Of a stretch of DNA of 64,000 nucleotides, positions 12,955 through 23,665 are shown piece after piece. This DNA comes from Aegilops tauschii subsp. strangulata (lineage: Eukaryota > Streptophyta > Magnoliopsida > Poales > Poaceae), in contig NC_053039.3 of NCBI RefSeq assembly GCF_002575655.3, positions 372,349,633 to 372,413,632 on the forward strand, in the 5' to 3' direction. Positions within the stretch are counted from its first letter, which is position 1, and each line of letters begins with the position of its first letter. The notes under the pieces were generated by a model. That model was not told where the DNA came from, did not search any database, and saw only the letters and a program-made list of their open reading frames with translations. A program made the translations under genes and the position numbers.

Positions 12955-13392
12955 ATGTCCGGATCCGGAGCAGGAGGCAAATGGATGGCCTCTACCGTCC
13001 GAGAGAAGGATATCGAAAAGCTTCGGGAGGCCGGGTACCTGGCCAAGAAAATCAGCCACCGTCTCCCGTCGGCGGGACAAATCATCCCTACTCCGGAACC
13101 CCACGAGAGGGTTGTATTCCTCCCTCACTTTGTCCGCGGGCTAGGGTTTCCCCTCCATCCGTTCGTTCGCGGCATCATGTATTATTTTGGGATCGATCTT
13201 CATGATCTGTCTCCTAATTCCTTCCTCAACATCTCGACATTCATTGTCGTGTGCGAGGCTTTTCTCCGCATTTCGCCGCACTTCGGTTTATGGCTGAAGA
13301 TTTTTAATGTGAAGCCCAAGGTGGTGGGCGGCGAGCACGCCGAGTGCGGGGGCGCCATGGTGAGCAAGATGCCCAACGTCATATGGCCAACG
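12955..13392 (+). pseudogene. Transposase_28-type gag-region protein, N-terminal fragment
   Basis: Starts at ATG 12955 (MSGSGAGGKWMASTVREKDI). The stretch VVFLPHFVRGLGFPLHPFVR and YYFGIDLHDLSPNSFLNIS is typical of the putative gypsy-type plant transposon family (Transposase_28) found at the start of Fatima-like elements. The protein is cut after about 146 residues, at MPNVIWPTGIF, where the TNP2 remnant begins. A minus-strand fragment at 44108-46530 carries the later part of the same kind of protein, from a different insertion. Confidence 0.7.
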
Positions 13393-14323
13393 GGAATCTT
13401 TTCCACTCACTACCATGTGATGGATGGCTCATTACATTATGATCTCTGTACTCCTGGTTCCTAGAATACCACAGTACATCCTCTCTTGTTTCAGCATCAT
13501 GAAACAACATCTGCAATCTTGGTGTAATTGGAAAATGTCTCAGAACATTATGAGGAATCCTCTTCACAACATCGCCATCTTTCCATCTTGATGATTTGCA
13601 TTTTGGGCATTCACTTAAGTTGGCATAATCCTTCCAGAGCAGAACACAATTATTCTTACAAACATGGATCATATCATATCCAATTCGAACTGCACGAAGG
13701 AAATTCTTCATTTTACTGTAGGTGTGTGGCAGCTCAGACGCATCTGGGAAAGCTTTGCGGAAAGCAGCCAATGTCGCATCGAATGATTTGTTGGTCATCC
13801 GCTCAGATGTCTTCACCTGAAGAAAGGTGACCATAGCTGAGAATACCGACAGCTTATTTCCTGGGGTGATAGCCACGTTGCATTTTTCCAACATGCGGGC
13901 CCACCGTTTCTCTTTTGCAGGTGAAAGTTCACGGAATGCATGAGCATTTCGTAGCATTGTTTCAATGTTGGTCAAACTCACTGGCGCCGCCACCACCACC
14001 GCCTCCTCCTCCTCCTCTTCCACCTGAGCATCAGGCAGATCAAGATGGTGATCTGCTGCTTCCACGTAGTCAATAACATTGACGTTCACAGCTTCACCAT
14101 GATGAACCCACCTAGTATATGTGACCGACATCCCATACAAGTGTAGATGATTTTGCACAGTTGACTGGGGTCTTGTAATTGAATTCATACAACTGTTACG
14201 CGGGCAGAGCACATCTGATTTCGGACCACCGTACTCAGCTCTGATAAAGTTCATGAAGTTTTCAACCCCCTCGACATATGCAGCGGAGAATCTTCGAGCA
14301 GAAGTTATCCAAGTCCCATCCAT

Positions 14324-15400
14324 ATGCTAGACATACAAATTAGTTCTTCTACTAGGTATTACAGGAAAAACATATATGCTTTTTTATGAAGTCCACAAGA
14401 AAATACCTAGGTCGATGTCTAAAGCTATGGCAAGATATTTGGATGAGCAGATCTATGTAACGAAACATATGTAAAGCTAATTCAGCAAACAGATTTGAGT
14501 GCAAAATTATGGCATGTTGTTTCAGCAGTTAATGAGGCCGAGCACACAACCATCGAACTATCGAAGGCCATCGCAGCAACAAAGATCGAGTATAAAACGG
14601 TGTAGAGCTATTTCACATAACAGATCGGCTACTAGACCATGGCAATCTATGTCACAATCAATATATGGCAGGATATTTTAGCAACTAATCGGCCTTGGCA
14701 TGCCATCTCAGGTAAGAAGATTCAGTGAAGAACAGGGCAAGGAAGCTTCTTAAGCAGAGCATATTGACTGTAAACTACTTCGGCAAACAGTGAGATTAAC
14801 AGTGTTTATCAGCTAACATTCAGCGCTACACCGACATGCACGGGGCCTCAGTCTAGAATGCGCGTACCGTGGGAGAAGCTAACCGCCATGCATCTCCACA
14901 CGAACATTGCCGGCGGTGGCGGCGCTAACCGCCGTGCGCCTCCACAAGAACGTCGCCAGCGGTGGCGGCGCGGCTAGAGGACGGCAGTCTACGAGAGCGT
15001 ACTGTGGGAGTGAGAGGATCGCCGTGCGTCCCCTAGATGAACCGCGGCACCGACATATCGGTGTGGCGGGGAGGGCGGCTTTGGCGGAGCGAATGGAGTG
15101 GAGGGGGACGGGGGGGGGGGGGGTTTGGGGAATATTATTGGCTAGTTGGCCGAAGGGCGGTTGAATCTAGGATTTGGGGGGAATTTTTGGGTAGGGGGAG
15201 GATTTTCGCGCGGTGGGCGGGGGGAGTTTGGCTCATGGTCGGTTTCTCTAAGTGCAGCCCCACGTGTCAGTGAAGAGGCAAGCCGAAGCGCGCTCCGTTT
15301 GCGTGAGCCGTGTGCAGGACCGAACGTGTGTGGGGTGCAATGCGACCGCGATAGGGGTGCTGTGAGTGTACCGCCTTTTTTATTACATTTCGTAGGTTCC
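14324..15400. other. TNP2 upstream region and GC-rich block
   Basis: 14324-14840 is likely the 5' flank or first intron of the TNP2 gene. I see no CACTA terminus here. 14840-15240 is GC-rich with two near-repeats of the word GCTAACCGCC, a G-run at 15110-15123, and long overlapping open frames on both strands that look compositional. The part 15210-15330 (GCGGTGGGCGGGG, then AGTGCAGCCCCACGTGTCAG) recurs in diverged form near 18780-18930 and 49530-49670. Confidence 0.4.
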
Positions 15401-15519
15401 CGTAGATGTTGAAAGATGTGAAATGCGTGAATGTGCATTTGCAGATAAGCCCTTCCCTTGTTCATCCTTTTCTCCCACAAGATCTTGATCTTCCGTGCAA
15501 CGCACGGGCATCTTGCTAG
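15400..15519 (+). mobile_element. Terminal piece of a repeat ending hairpin + CTAG (Helitron-like or TA-flanked TIR element)
   Basis: Ends with a perfect short hairpin (CCGTGC-AAC-GCACGG at 15493-15507), then GCATCTTG and CTAGT. A 3' hairpin about ten bases before CTAGT is the hallmark of Helitron ends, yet every copy in this window is also flanked by TA. The preceding sequence (CCCTTCCCTTGTTCATCC, TTCTCCCACAAGAT) matches both arms of the foldback element at 21448-21932. Only one end is recognisable here. Confidence 0.5.
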
Positions 15520-15807
15520 TACTCCTACAATATACTATATTATTGTGAAAGTTCATATACACCAGCCGAGATTAATGCAAACACGGCAGATTTTCATTAC
15601 ATTTCGAACTTTTATAGGACAGAAAAATAAAATAAACCTGACCCTAAACCTATTCTACAGCGGCGACCGACGTCCTCCATCTACGATCTCCATGTACGGG
15701 GCGCGGTTCAAGACCCGTGAAGTGAAGGTGCGTCTCCGGAGAGGAAAAGTAGAACACGGGAGACGGACCGGCCAGTTGGCACACCATGCCCTGCCGCCTC
15801 CCATGCC

Positions 15808-15961
15808 CTACTCATCCTCGGAGGAGTCCCCGACCTCGGCGGTGCCGGACGTTGGACGGCAGCAAGTAGGACGTGTGGCTGACGGTGCTCCCGTCGTCGG
15901 CGACCTCGAGCTTCATCCCCGAAGACAAGCTCTCCCGTAGAGCGTTCATGCTTGCGGTCAT
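15808..15961 (-). pseudogene. Small acidic-tailed protein, probable one-base frameshift
   Basis: From the ATG at 15961 the minus strand encodes MTASMNALRESLSSGMKLEV, then ADDGSTVSHTSYLLPSNV. As written it ends at 15812 after 49 residues with an arginine-rich tail. If one C in GTCCGGCACC were absent, the frame would end GTAEVGDSSEDE and stop at 15808-15810, which looks like a more natural acidic C-terminus. That is inference. The 5' side has a TATA-like CTTAAAG about 70 bases upstream and a leader ending CTCCACACC. The 3' side toward 15530 is AT-rich, like a 3' UTR. The family is not recognised. Confidence 0.35.
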
Positions 15962-16386
15962 GGCGGATGTGGTGCCAGGTAGGAGGACGATGCGCTATGG
16001 TGTGGAGGTTAGCTGGGAGTTGCCGCTTTAAGTAGCGCATTCCGGAGAGGCCAAGCGTCCCGGTGCGTCATTAAGTCGCCAGAGTTGGTTCCTCGGGCAT
16101 CGAGCCTCTTAACGACGGCATACGGACGGACGACATGAATGCGGGTAGCTGGCGCCAGCTGGGAATGCACCACGCGACGGCGCGAGGGACGAGGGTTTTT
16201 GGTGTGAGGGTAGTCAGCTGCGGTCGTGGCAACGTTGGAGATGCCCTTTGCTCACATGCGATCGACACATGTCATTGAAAAAGCAAGACTACCCGGCATG
16301 GTCTCAGGTCCTGAGGATGCAGTTGGCCGCGCTACACCACTCCGCAGACGCGTCCCGGCGCCCCGTGCATCCTCGACGAGCCGGGT

Positions 16387-16620
16387 GTTGGGGTGTGTTT
16401 GGATTGTGGCCAAAGTGCACCATACCAAAATTTTGGTATTGACCCAACGATTGGTCTTTGTTTGGATGGTTGCCATTTTTTGGCATGCCAATGAACTCTA
16501 GCCAACTCTAGTTCATTTTTCTTGCCGATGTCGGCCAAATCATGGGCAACCAAAACCTCAACCAAAATTTTGGCTACCCAATGCTTTGATGGGGCCTCCT
16601 TGGGCACAAACCAACATACT
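16387..16620. repeat. Probable MITE
   Basis: The left side reads GGGGTGTGTTTGGATTGTGG and the right side, reverse-complemented, begins AGTATGTTGGTTTGTGCCCA. The interior has mirrored CAAAATTTTGG words. Both ends carry the TTTGG-TTTGTG motif common in small grass inverted-repeat elements. A target duplication is not clear. Confidence 0.35.
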
Positions 16621-16942
16621 GTTGGTCGTGCCACAGCACTAACGCCACCCTTGGCACATTGAAACCGACCGTGTCTAGCGACGATGAGCGTGTCGCTCAC
16701 TGCAGTCCCCGTGTCCAGAGGCGGTGCTGGAGCTGCGCCACGTTGTTGGCCCCGACGACCCACATGAACGGTTGCCGGTGGTGAGGAGGTCATGGGCCAG
16801 CTCCTCCATTGGACTAGTTTGCGCTACGTCATCCCGACAGGTGTGTGCCACATGTCGGCTTCCCTGTTTTCCCGGCCATATTCGAGCGTCAGTGCTCCGC
16901 GTTGCGCATTAGGCCTTTCACTATGTAGGCCAAGCGGGACAA

Positions 16943-16979
16943 CTTATTGTTTATTTGAACGGCTCAAATAAACAATAAG
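16943..16979. other. Perfect 16-bp hairpin with 5-base loop
   Basis: CTTATTGTTTATTTGA is followed by ACGGC and the exact reverse complement TCAAATAAACAATAAG. It lies in otherwise AT-rich intergenic DNA, with TAGGCC-containing words on both sides. Confidence 0.8.
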
Positions 16980-17355
16980 AAAACACCTAATGTAGGCCTT
17001 TCCTAGTTAAATACTACAATAAATATGAAGAAAGAGATGGAGAGGAGATGGAAAAAAGTACTAATACAATAGCCAACCTTATAATTTTTTTGCGGGAAAT
17101 AGCCAACCTTATAGCCCACACAACTGTATGAGTGCATATAATAGATGATGGCAATAGATGACAAGGCAGTTCCTTATAGCCATCGACTGGCTATATTATT
17201 AACCATGCTCTAATGCGTTTTTCAAAACCGTATTTGACTATTGACAAGATTAATAGTACATGAGATGTATAATGTGAAAATTATATCATTGGAAGCTCCT
17301 TTCACATACGTATCCCTGCCTTACCCTCCCTTTCGGTCACTTACTGGCGGACCCC
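16980..17355. other. Intergenic, MITE-like debris
   Basis: AT-rich stretch with repeated ATAGCCAACCTTATA (near 17070 and 17099) and no coding signal. It ends in the likely promoter region of the repeat-protein gene downstream. Confidence 0.35.
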
Positions 17356-17781
17356 ATGCTTGCTAGGCCCCGCATGTCAGTTACTCAATGGGTTCGGCCA
17401 TGTCAGGGGATCCTCATCCGTAGTATACTCCCTCTGTTTTTATTTACTCCGGATAAAATGACGCGGGCGGAGGAGGGGGAGGGACGTCGGTTTGCTATCA
17501 ACTGCGGTCCCACAAGCAAGCGAAAACGCAAGACGAAGTGTGTTCCATTCGATGAGCGACGTGCAGGGTCCAGCGTGCCGGGCTGCAACGCGAACGCGAC
17601 AAGAGCGATGTATAGTCAAAACCGATTGACCGGTCGTCACCGGAACCACTATTCACACCAGAACCTTCGCTGCTCGGCCTATGCCAGCCACTGCCCTAAA
17701 ACCACACCTAATCTCCAGCCCCTTCCCCCACCTTTTGATCCCCTAGCCCGCATCAAGCGTCCCCTAGTTCGCCGGAAATCC

Positions 17782-18519
17782 ATGGTGCGCCGCAAGATCA
17801 CGTACTACAAGATGTTGACACCGGAGCGTCGCGCAGAAATCGCGGTGGCAGTCGGTGCCACAGACCTCCGTTCCCAAGCTCGCTTTGCGGCGGGACAATC
17901 CTCGAGTTCTCTTGAGCCAAGCTACGAGGAGGAGGAAACCGATCCAATGTTCATGGCGGAGGTCGCGGCGCAGAAGGCCCCCGATGGGTATGAGACGATG
18001 GACGTCGACTTCGTGCCAGCGTCCGAGTCCCCCATGGTGCAGGCGGACCAGCGTTTCAACCTGGCGATACTAAAGGAGGACCGGGAGGCAGAGGCTCAAC
18101 TCGACGCGGAGCGCGCGCATGCCGCTGCCATCGAGGCTCTCCTGCAGGCGGAACCAGATGTCGTGGATGGGAACCGGGCGGCGGAGGCTCAACTTGAGGC
18201 GGAGTTTGCGGATGCCGCTGCCATGGAGGCCCTCCTGCAGCCGGAACCGGAAGTCCTGGACTTGAACCGGGCGGCGGAGGCTCGACTCGACGCGGAGCGA
18301 GTGGATGCCGCTGCCATCGAGGCCCTCCTGCAGGCGAAACCGGACGTCCTCGACTTGAACCTGGCTGTGCTATGGTCCGTGCAGAGTGCCTGCACGCTCC
18401 GCGTGAACGAGTAGGTGGAGGCTGAGGACAACCACGGTGTGGAGACACACGTCGACAGCTACGGCTGGTTCGCGCCGGCAGCCAAAGACGACGAGGCCGT
18501 CTCGTTCCGCGAGCAGTGA
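17782..18519 (+). pseudogene. Unrecognised acidic protein with three 31-residue tandem repeats, one internal stop
   Basis: I start at ATG 17782 (MVRRKITYYKMLTPERRAEI). The same frame is open upstream to 17356, but that part looks like promoter and leader. After a basic N-terminus and an acidic linker (EEEETDPMFMAEVAAQ), three near-identical 31-residue repeats follow, about 18076-18354. They have the pattern xRAAEAQLDAERxxAAAIEA then LLQxEPDVxDx, which predicts amphipathic helices. A TAG at 18412-18414 interrupts the frame, yet it continues for 34 more sensible codons (VEAEDNHGVETHVDSYGWFA) to TGA at 18517-18519. The stop therefore looks secondary. The repeat unit is 93 bp, so copies can be gained or lost without frameshift. 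No known family; function unknown. Confidence 0.55.
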
Positions 18520-21110
18520 TAGTTTTTATTTATGTTGTTGTTTTTATGGATCTTTTGCTGTGTAAAAACATATATTGTTATGCAAGTCGCCTGACTTGGG
18601 TCAGTCTACCATTTCAGGCGGTTGGATGAATATCCTACGTCTCCTAACCCTTCTTCCTCACCTCTTCTTCTTCCCCAACAGACCACCGCACGGGCCGTAC
18701 GGATACTCCCCAACATGCGGTTGGATAAACATACACTATGAACGAAAATTATGTGTCAGTGGTAGGATGGTTGAGTTTGGTTTGTTCACATGCGACAGCA
18801 CGTGTCAGTGAGGATGTGTTCCCTTGGTTGGGTTTGCGGCGTGCAGGAGCGACTGTGTGAGGGTGTGGTGCGACTGCGGCGTGCAAGAGCGACCGTGTGA
18901 GGGTGCGGTGCGACCGCAACAGCCGTGCGCAAGTGTACCTCCTTTTCATTTTGAAAACTTTAGGCAAGCTTGGCAAAAATGTGTGGCGAAGTATGGCAAT
19001 GCAAGGCCTAGACCCAAACAGGATAAGTACGTAGTACTACTTACTAGGAGTACTAGTGTTAAAAAAGAAAGGCGGGGTTTTCCTTCGCGGGATTAATCGA
19101 TACAAATCCTCGTTTCACGTGTCAATTAATGCGTATTTTTTCCTCCAAAGTCCAAAGAGCTAACCATCTCACTCCGCATCGCTTGATTAATGCAGCGCCA
19201 TGCAAACCAACCTTCTCACTTCCGCATGCATGCAGGGGATATTACTGTCCTTGGTTGCTAGTACGAGGCAAACCCCATCAATTTTGCCTCGATTAGTGTT
19301 AGTGGCCTTTTGCAAATTGTAATTTTGATATACTGCCTTGTGTACAAAAAAATGGAGGTAGTAACTATATTTGACTTCCTTCCCCATTGAGGTGACGTCG
19401 ACGATATCTCGAACGTTGTGGTTTAGCGAAGTGCGTTCGACGGAGAACACCATTGAGGGAGACCACGGTAAGTCGTTCGCAAGTGCCGCCTGCAAGCCGA
19501 GACAACCGCCTTATTTGCATCCAGGAAGTCCGTTGAACCAAAGGACGTGTAAATGTACTAGTACTACTCGTACACAATAGCGTCGTCTGTCCAGCTTAGT
19601 GCGGTGAGATGGTTTCTCGAAGAAGATGATGGAGAAGCGGAGTCAGCGAAGAGTGAAATGATGGTTGCTTCATCCGTGCTTTGTGATTTGACGCCTCACT
19701 GCTTTGTGATTTGTGATACAAGGGACAGGGGAGTAGACTCTGTCCTCTATACTGTACATGCGTCCAAGCACGGGAGAAAGAGGAGAGACGTTGCATTTTT
19801 CTATTCCTTCAATCAATCAACCAGGGAGCTTCGGTTCCATCCTTTTGGCTTTGGCAACACCGTCCACAATGGTTCCCACGATGCCAAAAGCTATTTTCAC
19901 ATTTGGCTACCCATTTTGGATGCCCTTAACCGTACCACTTGGTTTTGCTCGTGTGTGCTATCTATACAAATCTCAGTTATATTGATCTAAAAAATTATAG
20001 AATCAAGATTAGTAAAAAGGAGGTGATTTTGCCACGCGGATGGCGGGGAGGTTTCTTATTTTTAGAGGACGTTGTCCTGGCGGTTTTCTAACATGCGGGC
20101 CCACATGCCAGTGCTTTACCAAGCCGATCCGCTTCCCACATGAGGCAGAAGCAACACGTGGTTAACTTGAAGAAGATGAGGGAGAAGCGGATTCAACAAC
20201 GAGTGAAATGATGGTTTCTTCGTCCCTCCAACTTCTTTTTTTAGCATTATTACTTCGTCCCTCCAACTTAACTGAGGGAAAGGTGCAACTTTGTGATTTG
20301 ACGCCTCATTGCTCATTACTACGCCGGCGCCATGACTGGGTGCTTCACCACGGCTGCTCTGCACTGTATTCTGGTATGGCACGTGGACCCGGTAGCTTGA
20401 TGTTCCAAATGTCGGCGAAAGGGACTAGAAGATTTATGAAAGCGAGCGCTCCACTCTTACGACGGAGGAGTACACGACACGACGGCCCAGTGAACTGTTT
20501 GTTGTACTGTATATAGTACTATAGTTTTGCTGTTTCGCACGATCCATCGATACAAACCTGATTAAACAGGAAAGTGCGGGATTTTCCCCGCACGGTATAT
20601 GATACTGGCCATACATTAGAAAGGCAATTTCAATGTATGCAAACTAAATAATTAAGTAACAATATGATATCTAGTAAAACTAAAAACACATATGATTTAT
20701 TGTGTTAGAGTGTAGTAGTAGTAGTGCTGTATTGCATAGTTGTTAGATGTAACATGTGAGAACGTGTAGAGATGTAGTTTTGGAGGGCCTACAGAGAGAA
20801 AAGCGTAATACGTTCACCGAACTTCAGAATAAGCTGATTAAGTTCACTATATACGTTTTGCGGTGATTATACGGTCACGTGCACACGGTTCAGCATCGGA
20901 TTGCACTCTGTTGACCGGCCAAATAGTCTGCGTGGAACCATGTTGACTAGTTAAATTGACCATGTTCCTTGTGGGTCCCACCTGTCAGTTCACATAGGGA
21001 AAAGGTCAGATAAACACAAATTTACGCAGGCGCGACAAGACTCCACCCCGTGCGTGGGAATCACCTGGTTGTGTATGTGTCTGTCAGGGCCTGCTATGTG
21101 CGCATGCACG
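18520..21110. other. Intergenic region with dispersed and local repeats
   Basis: No convincing gene. 18780-18930 carries a diverged copy of the 15.2-kb repeat and an internal duplication of GCGACTGTGTGAGGGTG and GCGACCGTGTGAGGGTG. A segment with AGAAGATGATGGAGAAGCGG, GAGTGAAATGATGG and TTTGTGATTTGACGCCTCA occurs at 19617-19700 and again at 20168-20320. A more diverged form lies near 48500-48670. These look like pieces of one old non-coding repeat family. Confidence 0.4.
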
Positions 21111-21119
21111 TGTAGGTTT

Positions 21120-21312
21120 TGCACTTGAGCTTGAGAGTGTGTGTTGGTCGTGTGGTGTACTGGTGTGTGCATGCATGCGTGCGTGTGTGCGTGTGAGTGT
21201 TGCGTGCGTGCGTGGCTGCGTGTGTACGTGTGAGTGTTGCATGCGTGGCTGCGTGCATGTGTTCGTGTGAGTGTTGCGTGCATGCAGTTCGTGTGCATGC
21301 GTACGTGTGTGT
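21120..21312. repeat. Degenerate GT/GC-rich minisatellite
   Basis: Imperfect repeats built from CGTGTGAGTGTTGCGTGC and GTGGCTGCGTG, about 36-38 bases apart, three to four copies, within a longer alternating purine-pyrimidine tract (GTGTGCATGCATGCGTGCGT). Long His/Thr-rich open frames on the minus strand here are products of the repeat and not genes. Confidence 0.75.
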
Positions 21313-21447
21313 ATAATCACCACACCAGCTCCTCTGTGTTAAAACAGACGGCTCAGCATACCAATACAAGGCCACCTTGTCCGCTGTGCCCACGGTCATG
21401 ACTTCGAACCACCGTCCAATATTTTTTTGTCGTTTTTTTCATTCTTA

Positions 21448-21932
21448 CTAGCAAGATGCCCGTGCGTTGCACGTAACATCAAGATGCATTTGTATGACTA
21501 GTTTATCTTGTGAGAGAAAAGGATGAACGAGGGAAGGCCTTATTTGCAAATGTGGAGAGGTGTGTGGGTACCTTTTTGCAAAATTGTCATAGTTTCTTTC
21601 CTATCCGTCAGATATAAATCGGACGGCCTATATTGCAGGATGGTAGGCACACCATCATCACCAACTCTGTTTTTTAAAAGAGTGTATTTTATCCCTACTC
21701 TTATAAAAAGCATAGTCGGTGATGATCGTGTGCCTGCCATCCTACAATATAGGCCGTCCGATCTATATCTGACGGATAGGAAGGAAACTATGACAATTTT
21801 GCAAAAAGATACCCACACCCCTCTCCACACTTGCAAATAAGGCCTTCCCTTGTTCATCATTTTCTCCCACAAGATAAACTACTCATACAAATGCATCTTG
21901 ATGTTCCATGCAACGCATGGGCATCTTGCTAG
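21448..21932. mobile_element. 485-bp foldback element with TA flanks
   Basis: A long imperfect palindrome centred near 21690. The left end is CTAGCAAGATGCCCGTGCGT and the right end is its mirror, GCAACGCATGGGCATCTTGC then TAG. Both arms hold the same blocks in opposite order (TTCTCCCACAAGATAAACTA, ATCCGTCAGATATAAATCGG), so nearly identical protein frames appear on the two strands. TA lies immediately outside each end (21446-21447 and 21933-21934), which fits a Tc1/Mariner-type target duplication. Alternatively it is two Helitron-like 3' ends joined head to head, since each end also has the hairpin + CTAGT form. Confidence 0.75.
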
Positions 21933-21934
21933 TA

Positions 21935-23660
21935 TTTTATACGAGTGTAGATGTAGAGTAGATACAAGCCGACAGGTGGGCCCGATGGTAGTGAGATAAT
22001 GTGATGCAACACTAGAGGTGCCACGTGGAGCGTTTAACTGGTCAACTAGTTGTGTCTTGAGCAAATACAGAGTTGTACGGTTAGCCCGTCACTGTATAAT
22101 AACCACAGTAATGAGTGGATTCTGAAGTCCAATGTACGGATCGTGCTTTTGCTTCAAATACAATGATCTTCACTGTATATATCGCGGGAGAAAGATGAAA
22201 CATGCGTGAATGTGCTAAGGGCTTACTTTTAGAGGACCTGGAGATAGTTCGTGTGCGTACGTGAAAGGGGCGTAGAGGGGGGTATGCGATGGAGAGAGAG
22301 AGATGCTCTTCGTTTCTCTTTATTATGACTAACTTTATATATAGTATAAAAATATACAAATTCACAGTGCAAAATAAATATCATTGTGGGCACCATGCAA
22401 TGAAAGAGTTCATACTCCTCCATATAACTTTGTAATGTTGTATATATGTAGAAATTCTAAAATATTTTTTTGGCCACACTTTATTCAAAAGGAATGTTGT
22501 ATGCAAAATAAATGTGAAGAGAGGGATTTTTAGATCAATGGGGTGTAACATGTGTGAATGTGTAGTTGATGCATTTGGCAGGGCCTAGAGAGGTTTGTGT
22601 GTGTATTACGTATTCAAGAGAGGCATGGATAGAGGGGCCGCCGGGGGGAGGGCGTGGGAGAGATAGCACGAGAAATGAGAGTGGTCTAGAGAGAGAGAGA
22701 CGAATATGACATCACGGCGAGAGATTCCCTTGAGTGTGTATATGCAAGGGGGGGTGGATAGAGGCACCAGGAGAATATTTTTTGTGTGTGTGGTGTCTGT
22801 GTTGGTATGTGTGGGTGTGAGAAGATAACGAGACGTGGGGGCAGAGGGTGTGTCACCGCGTGAGGTCCGGTGGGTCGAGGTGAGGCCCTTCGTTCGGTTC
22901 CGTCCTGCACCACATTGGTCGGCCCGTGACGCATTTAGGGAGACCCATGGATGACTAGTCGTACAAGACAAAGATAGCATAATTGTGAAGGACTCTATGT
23001 CCACTGACAAAGCCGGCTAGGATTTGTAACCCTAGGTTCTCGGACTAAGGTAACCCCTTTATCTCTGATATTACTATTCATCCAACATAACTTTAAGGGG
23101 CATCCTACAGAATGCTCTTCTAGAATCATACTCGTCGATTAGGAAGAGAGGTGTGAGACAATGCGTGAGAGACAGGCCTAAAGATAATGTGCGTACAGGA
23201 GACACGTAGGCAGGTCTATGTATATAGAAAGGGTCGATGGGGATTGTGCGTGTGTATGCTTTCGAGAGGAAGAATGCTTGTGATAAAGGTTAGTGAAAAC
23301 AGTCGTAAATGGTTACGAGAGGGAGGGAGGGTTATATCGAGAGCATGTGTGCGAGAAGACACCTCGGGAGAGAGTGTGTGAGCATGTGTGAGAGACCACC
23401 GATGGAGAGTGAAACTACACGTAAAAGACTGTTGTACACATTGAGTAAAGATATAAATTGTATCCAAATATTAGGATGGGATCATATGATATTTGCAATT
23501 CGCGTAAGGAACGGTCATTGATCCATCAGACATCTAGATTCTATCAAATTTGAGCATGTCTATGTTATTATTCGACACAATTGATCCACATAGTTAGTAT
23601 TTTGAACTCCAGACAATGCATCGCTTTAGCAATCGAATATAAACGTGAGTATAGTTCATG
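21935..23660. other. Intergenic, purine-rich low-complexity, no gene seen
   Basis: Contains many GAGAGAGA, GTGTGTG and GGGAGGGAGGG runs. Recurring phrases such as GTAACATGTG-AA-TGTG followed by GGCCTA-AGAG occur near 20750 and 22545. Open frames are short and follow composition. The right end is the TTGTG target duplication of the next retroelement. Confidence 0.45.
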
Positions 23661-23665
23661 TTGTG
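23661..23665. repeat. Target-site duplication TTGTG (left)
   Basis: Identical to 30585-30589. Together they show that one integration created the outer element and that all sequence between was inside it. Confidence 0.85.

Larger units (their letters stand above)
11935..13392 (+). mobile_element. 5' part of a gypsy element (Fatima-like) inside TNP2
   Basis: Begins exactly within the TNP2 codon run with TGTCGGTGTCAAAACCGGCG and continues through an LTR, a leader and the first part of an ORF. It then stops, and TNP2 sequence returns at about 13392. There is no 3' LTR and no pol, so only the 5' end survives. The deletion that removed the rest also removed the middle of TNP2. The LTR sequence is one I associate with the Triticeae Fatima group, from memory. 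The right junction cannot be placed to the base because both sides fit GGGAATCTTTTCC. Confidence 0.75.
10073..14323 (-). pseudogene. CACTA (En/Spm) transposase TNP2, interrupted and decayed
   Basis: Minus-strand remains of a TNP2 transposase. The N-terminal exon (14323 to about 13392) starts MDGTWITSARRFSAAYVEGV with the transposase-associated Cys region (CPRNSCMNS) and the start of Transposase_21 (CPKCKSSRWKDG). After an inserted retroelement fragment, the frame resumes at about 11934 with HNLDVMHIEKN and runs through DUF4218 (YPPAFFDVMVHLAVHLPDEA, 11528-11031). Smaller exons follow at about 10937-10859 and 10790-10459 (DUF4216: MYANITDIVQLQY), and the C-terminus (QIFFLEDTFARSDDWRVLQR) ends at 10073. 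Donors such as CAA|GTAAGTGC near 11030 look intact. A TAA at 11544 breaks the DUF4218 frame (CAA to TAA fits). The middle of Transposase_21, roughly 200 residues by family length, is missing. Confidence 0.85.

Noticed and set aside
14907..15480. Gly/Arg-rich and Pro-rich frames
   Set aside because: GC-rich non-coding block with overlapping frames on both strands and no conserved motif.
17356..17781. N-terminal extension of the repeat protein
   Set aside because: The frame is open, but the sequence looks like promoter and leader; the ATG at 17782 starts the coherent protein.
20990..21399. Three His/Thr-rich minus-strand frames of about 80-100 residues
   Set aside because: They follow the GT-rich minisatellite in all frames and have no other support.
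21523..21872. Pair of near-identical proteins on opposite strands
   Set aside because: They are a by-product of the palindrome; no start context or homologue.
22081..23521. Short Ser/His/Thr-rich frames in the purine-rich region
   Set aside because: They track GAGA and GTGT low-complexity sequence.
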